Origin: SAR92 clade bacterium | GTDB taxonomy: Bacteria; Pseudomonadota; Gammaproteobacteria; Pseudomonadales; Porticoccaceae | Assembly (NCBI GenBank): GCA_004211905.1 | Contig: SHBP01000015.1 | Location: forward strand, 1-36,002 | Direction: 5' to 3' | Length of the DNA: 36,002 nt | Part shown: piece after piece, positions 34,164 to 36,002 of the stretch | Numbering within the stretch: the first letter of the stretch is position 1 | Layout: every line of letters starts with the position of its first letter | Notes under the pieces: generated by a model | The model's input: the letters and a program-made list of their open reading frames with translations, nothing else | Databases searched by the model: none | Told to the model about the DNA's origin: nothing | Translations under genes and position numbers: made by a program

Positions 34164-35900
34164 CTACAAATTAGAGTGATTGCTGGCGCTTTTTTTGAGA
34201 AAGCTGACAATCTTTTCATACTTTACATGCTGATTTTCCGAGTCTTTTCTGTGACGATATTCCACCACTCCATCGTCCAAGCCGCGCTCCCCAAGAACAA
34301 CTCGATGAGGAATGCCAATCAATTCGATGTCTGCCAACATACCACCGAGTCGCGCTTTGGGCTGATCCATAAAGAGGACTTCATAACCCAGAGCGATAAG
34401 TTGTGTGTACATATCCTCACACGCAGTTTTAACGCGGTCAGATTTATGCATATTGATAGGCACAATTGCGATTTGAAAGGGGGCAATTGCTTCAGGCCAA
34501 ATAATACCGTTTTCATCATGATTTTGTTCAATAGCGGCGGCAACAATTCTACTTACCCCGATGCCATAACACCCCATGCTCATAAATTGTTCTTTTCCAC
34601 TCTCATCCAGCACCGTTGCCTTCATGGATTCGCTGTATTTAGTACCCAATTGGAAAATATGACCCACCTCAATGCCTCTTTTTATTTCTAAAATTCCTTT
34701 TCCGTCAGGACTGACATCTCCAGCAACAACATTTCTTATGTCGGCCACTTTGTAATTGCCACAATCACGCTCCCAATTTACACCAGTTAAGTGATAACCG
34801 TCTCGGTTAGCACCACAAGCAAAGTCAGTTAGGTTTGCTGCACTGGGGTCGACTATCATGTCTAAATCGAGATTTACGGGCCCAATAGAGCCGGGTGAAC
34901 AATGAAGAGCAGCTTTTATCTGCTCTTCGGACGCGAAGGTAATTTCGGAAGCTAACCCTAAAGCTTGCTTGGCTTTGACCTCGTTGAGGTCATGGTCACC
35001 TCTCAGCATTAGGCCGAATAGTTGAGTTTCACCAGATTCGTTTTCCACGCTTACTATAAGTGATTTCAGCGTCTGCTCTGGCTTGACCTTTAAAAAGGCA
35101 CATAGATCAGCAATAGTGTGTACTCCGGGGGTGGCAAGATCTGCCATTTGTGCACTGCCTTTAGAAGTCGTTGGTGTTGGGGCCATGGCTTCAGCCTTTT
35201 CAATATTGGCGGCGTAATTCCCTTCAGAGGCAAAGACAATTGCATCTTCTCCAGAGTCAGCAAGAACATGGAATTCGTGAGAATGACTGCCACCAATACT
35301 GCCGGTATCTGCAATAACGGCACGAAATACAAGTCCAGTTCTTGCAAATATCGCCGAATAGGTTTGGTACATCAAATCGTAGGTTTCTTGCAGTGAAGCT
35401 GGGCTGCTATGAAAAGAATATGCATCTTTCATGCAAAATTCTCTGGTGCGCATCACACCAAAACGGGGCCTGCGCTCATCACGGAATTTAGTCTGTATCT
35501 GATAAAAATTGGCAGGTAGCTGTTTATAGCTATTAATTTCATTGCGAATAATGTCAGTGATAACTTCCTCGTGAGTAGGGCCAAGGCAGAAATCTCTTTC
35601 ATGACGATCTTTAATGCGCAGTAATTCAGGTCCAAATTGGCTCCAACGTCCAGACTCCACCCAAAGGTCAGCAGGTTGAACTACTGGCATCATCAACTCT
35701 AGAGCGCCGGCTTTATCCATTTCTTCCCGCACAATCGACTCAACCTTTCTAAAAACTTTCAACCCCAATGGCAGCCAAGAGTAGAGGCCAGATGCTGCTT
35801 TACGAATCATTCCGGCACGTAACATTAATTGGTGGCTGACAACCTCAGCATCAGATGGGGAATCCTTTTTTGTTGTAATTAAATATTGGCTAGCGCGCAT
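34164..35900 (-). CDS. proS: Prolyl-tRNA synthetase ProS
   Basis: 578 aa, bacterial-type ProRS with the insertion editing domain. Motif 1 region [20 protein letters not shown], motif 2 [28 protein letters not shown], editing domain about residues 225-385 ([17 protein letters not shown]... [14 protein letters not shown]), motif 3 [18 protein letters not shown], and the C-terminal anticodon-binding domain. The sequence is closely collinear with E. coli ProS. I chose the ATG at 35900 (MRASQYL, as in homologues) over an upstream in-frame start at 35939. It heads the DUF1445-pxpABC series, 8 nt before DUF1445. The upstream 91 nt are shared with a possible divergent gene. Confidence 0.98.
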   Translation of the reverse strand: MRASQYLITTKKDSPSDAEVVSHQLMLRAGMIRKAASGLYSWLPLGLKVFRKVESIVREEMDKAGALELMMPVVQPADLWVESGRWSQFGPELLRIKDRHERDFCLGPTHEEVITDIIRNEINSYKQLPANFYQIQTKFRDERRPRFGVMRTREFCMKDAYSFHSSPASLQETYDLMYQTYSAIFARTGLVFRAVIADTGSIGGSHSHEFHVLADSGEDAIVFASEGNYAANIEKAEAMAPTPTTSKGSAQMADLATPGVHTIADLCAFLKVKPEQTLKSLIVSVENESGETQLFGLMLRGDHDLNEVKAKQALGLASEITFASEEQIKAALHCSPGSIGPVNLDLDMIVDPSAANLTDFACGANRDGYHLTGVNWERDCGNYKVADIRNVVAGDVSPDGKGILEIKRGIEVGHIFQLGTKYSESMKATVLDESGKEQFMSMGCYGIGVSRIVAAAIEQNHDENGIIWPEAIAPFQIAIVPINMHKSDRVKTACEDMYTQLIALGYEVLFMDQPKARLGGMLADIELIGIPHRVVLGERGLDDGVVEYRHRKDSENQHVKYEKIVSFLKKSASNHSNL

Positions 35901-35991
35901 GACTTCTCTTAAGCTCTGGTTAATAATGAATGATACCATTTTACTGGGCAGAGTTGCCGGGGTATACAGTAAACCAGCCTGAGGATTAAAA

Positions 35992-36002
35992 ATGTTTGAA
36001 TT
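35992..36002 (+). CDS. Possible start of a gene divergent from proS (partial)
   Basis: An ATG preceded by GAGGA six bases upstream, followed by Phe and Glu codons and then the window edge. It is too short to identify. If real, it shares the 91-nt spacer with proS and is transcribed away from it. Confidence 0.35.

Noticed and set aside
34149..34691. 180-aa open frame on the + strand inside proS
   Set aside because: Antisense shadow of the well-conserved C-terminal half of ProS. Its translation shows no recognisable domain and its start has no ribosome site.
35944..35969. LexA-box-like sequence upstream of the gene at the right edge (TATACAGT)
   Set aside because: Only one half resembles the CTG-N10-CAG consensus; the other half reads TTG. 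Not enough to call an SOS operator.

Overview
The window is ordinary-looking chromosomal DNA of moderate GC content from a Gram-negative gammaproteobacterium. ProS, MetH, TesB, PutA and MltC all resemble their enterobacterial counterparts in length and motifs. The mix of acyl-CoA dehydrogenases, SDRs, DUF2855 and 5-oxoprolinase genes suggests a free-living marine heterotroph, perhaps a SAR92/OM60-type (Cellvibrionales-like) lineage. That placement is inference. I see no tRNA, rRNA, CRISPR array, insertion sequence or phage gene. Coding density is high and no gap between genes exceeds about 300 bases.

Left part, + strand, 26-5297: moaA, then a closely spaced run of an iron-type alcohol dehydrogenase, a hot-dog thioesterase, an SDR, an MltC-like lytic transglycosylase and a CPBP intramembrane protease. 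tesB (minus) converges on this run and diverges from a beta-oxidation region (6453-12099). That region holds an acyl-CoA dehydrogenase pair whose second member lacks the catalytic glutamate, a third acyl-CoA dehydrogenase, a MFE2-type SDR and a quinone-oxidoreductase-like MDR protein. Each of its two transcription units is preceded by a nearly identical 21-bp palindrome, so they are probably co-regulated. A strong rho-independent terminator closes the region.

Middle: a YbjQ-family gene faces a methionine operon (minus): an ArsR-HTH/methyltransferase regulator resembling SahR, metF and metH, with the last two overlapping by ATGA. A 22-bp near-palindrome lies in front of the regulator. Next come an acyltransferase and a DedA-type gene with an apparent N-terminal frameshift. 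On the + strand follow a two-dinucleotide-fold flavoprotein overlapping a DUF2855 gene, then ubiX overlapping a YhbP-like flavin split-barrel gene.

Right part: putA, without the DNA-binding domain, is divergent from an Lrp-family regulator. alr and a D-amino-acid aminotransferase gene follow on the minus strand. Last is a tight minus-strand series: proS, a DUF1445 gene, pxpA, pxpB, and a pxpC fused to a DUF4392 (D-glutamate cyclase) domain. The DUF1445 and DUF4392 families are the two halves of mammalian D-glutamate cyclase. Together with Alr, Dat and 5-oxoprolinase they suggest a complete route L-Ala - D-Ala - D-Glu - 5-oxoproline - Glu. This is the most interesting system in the window. The domain assignments come from motifs I can read; the pathway is inference.
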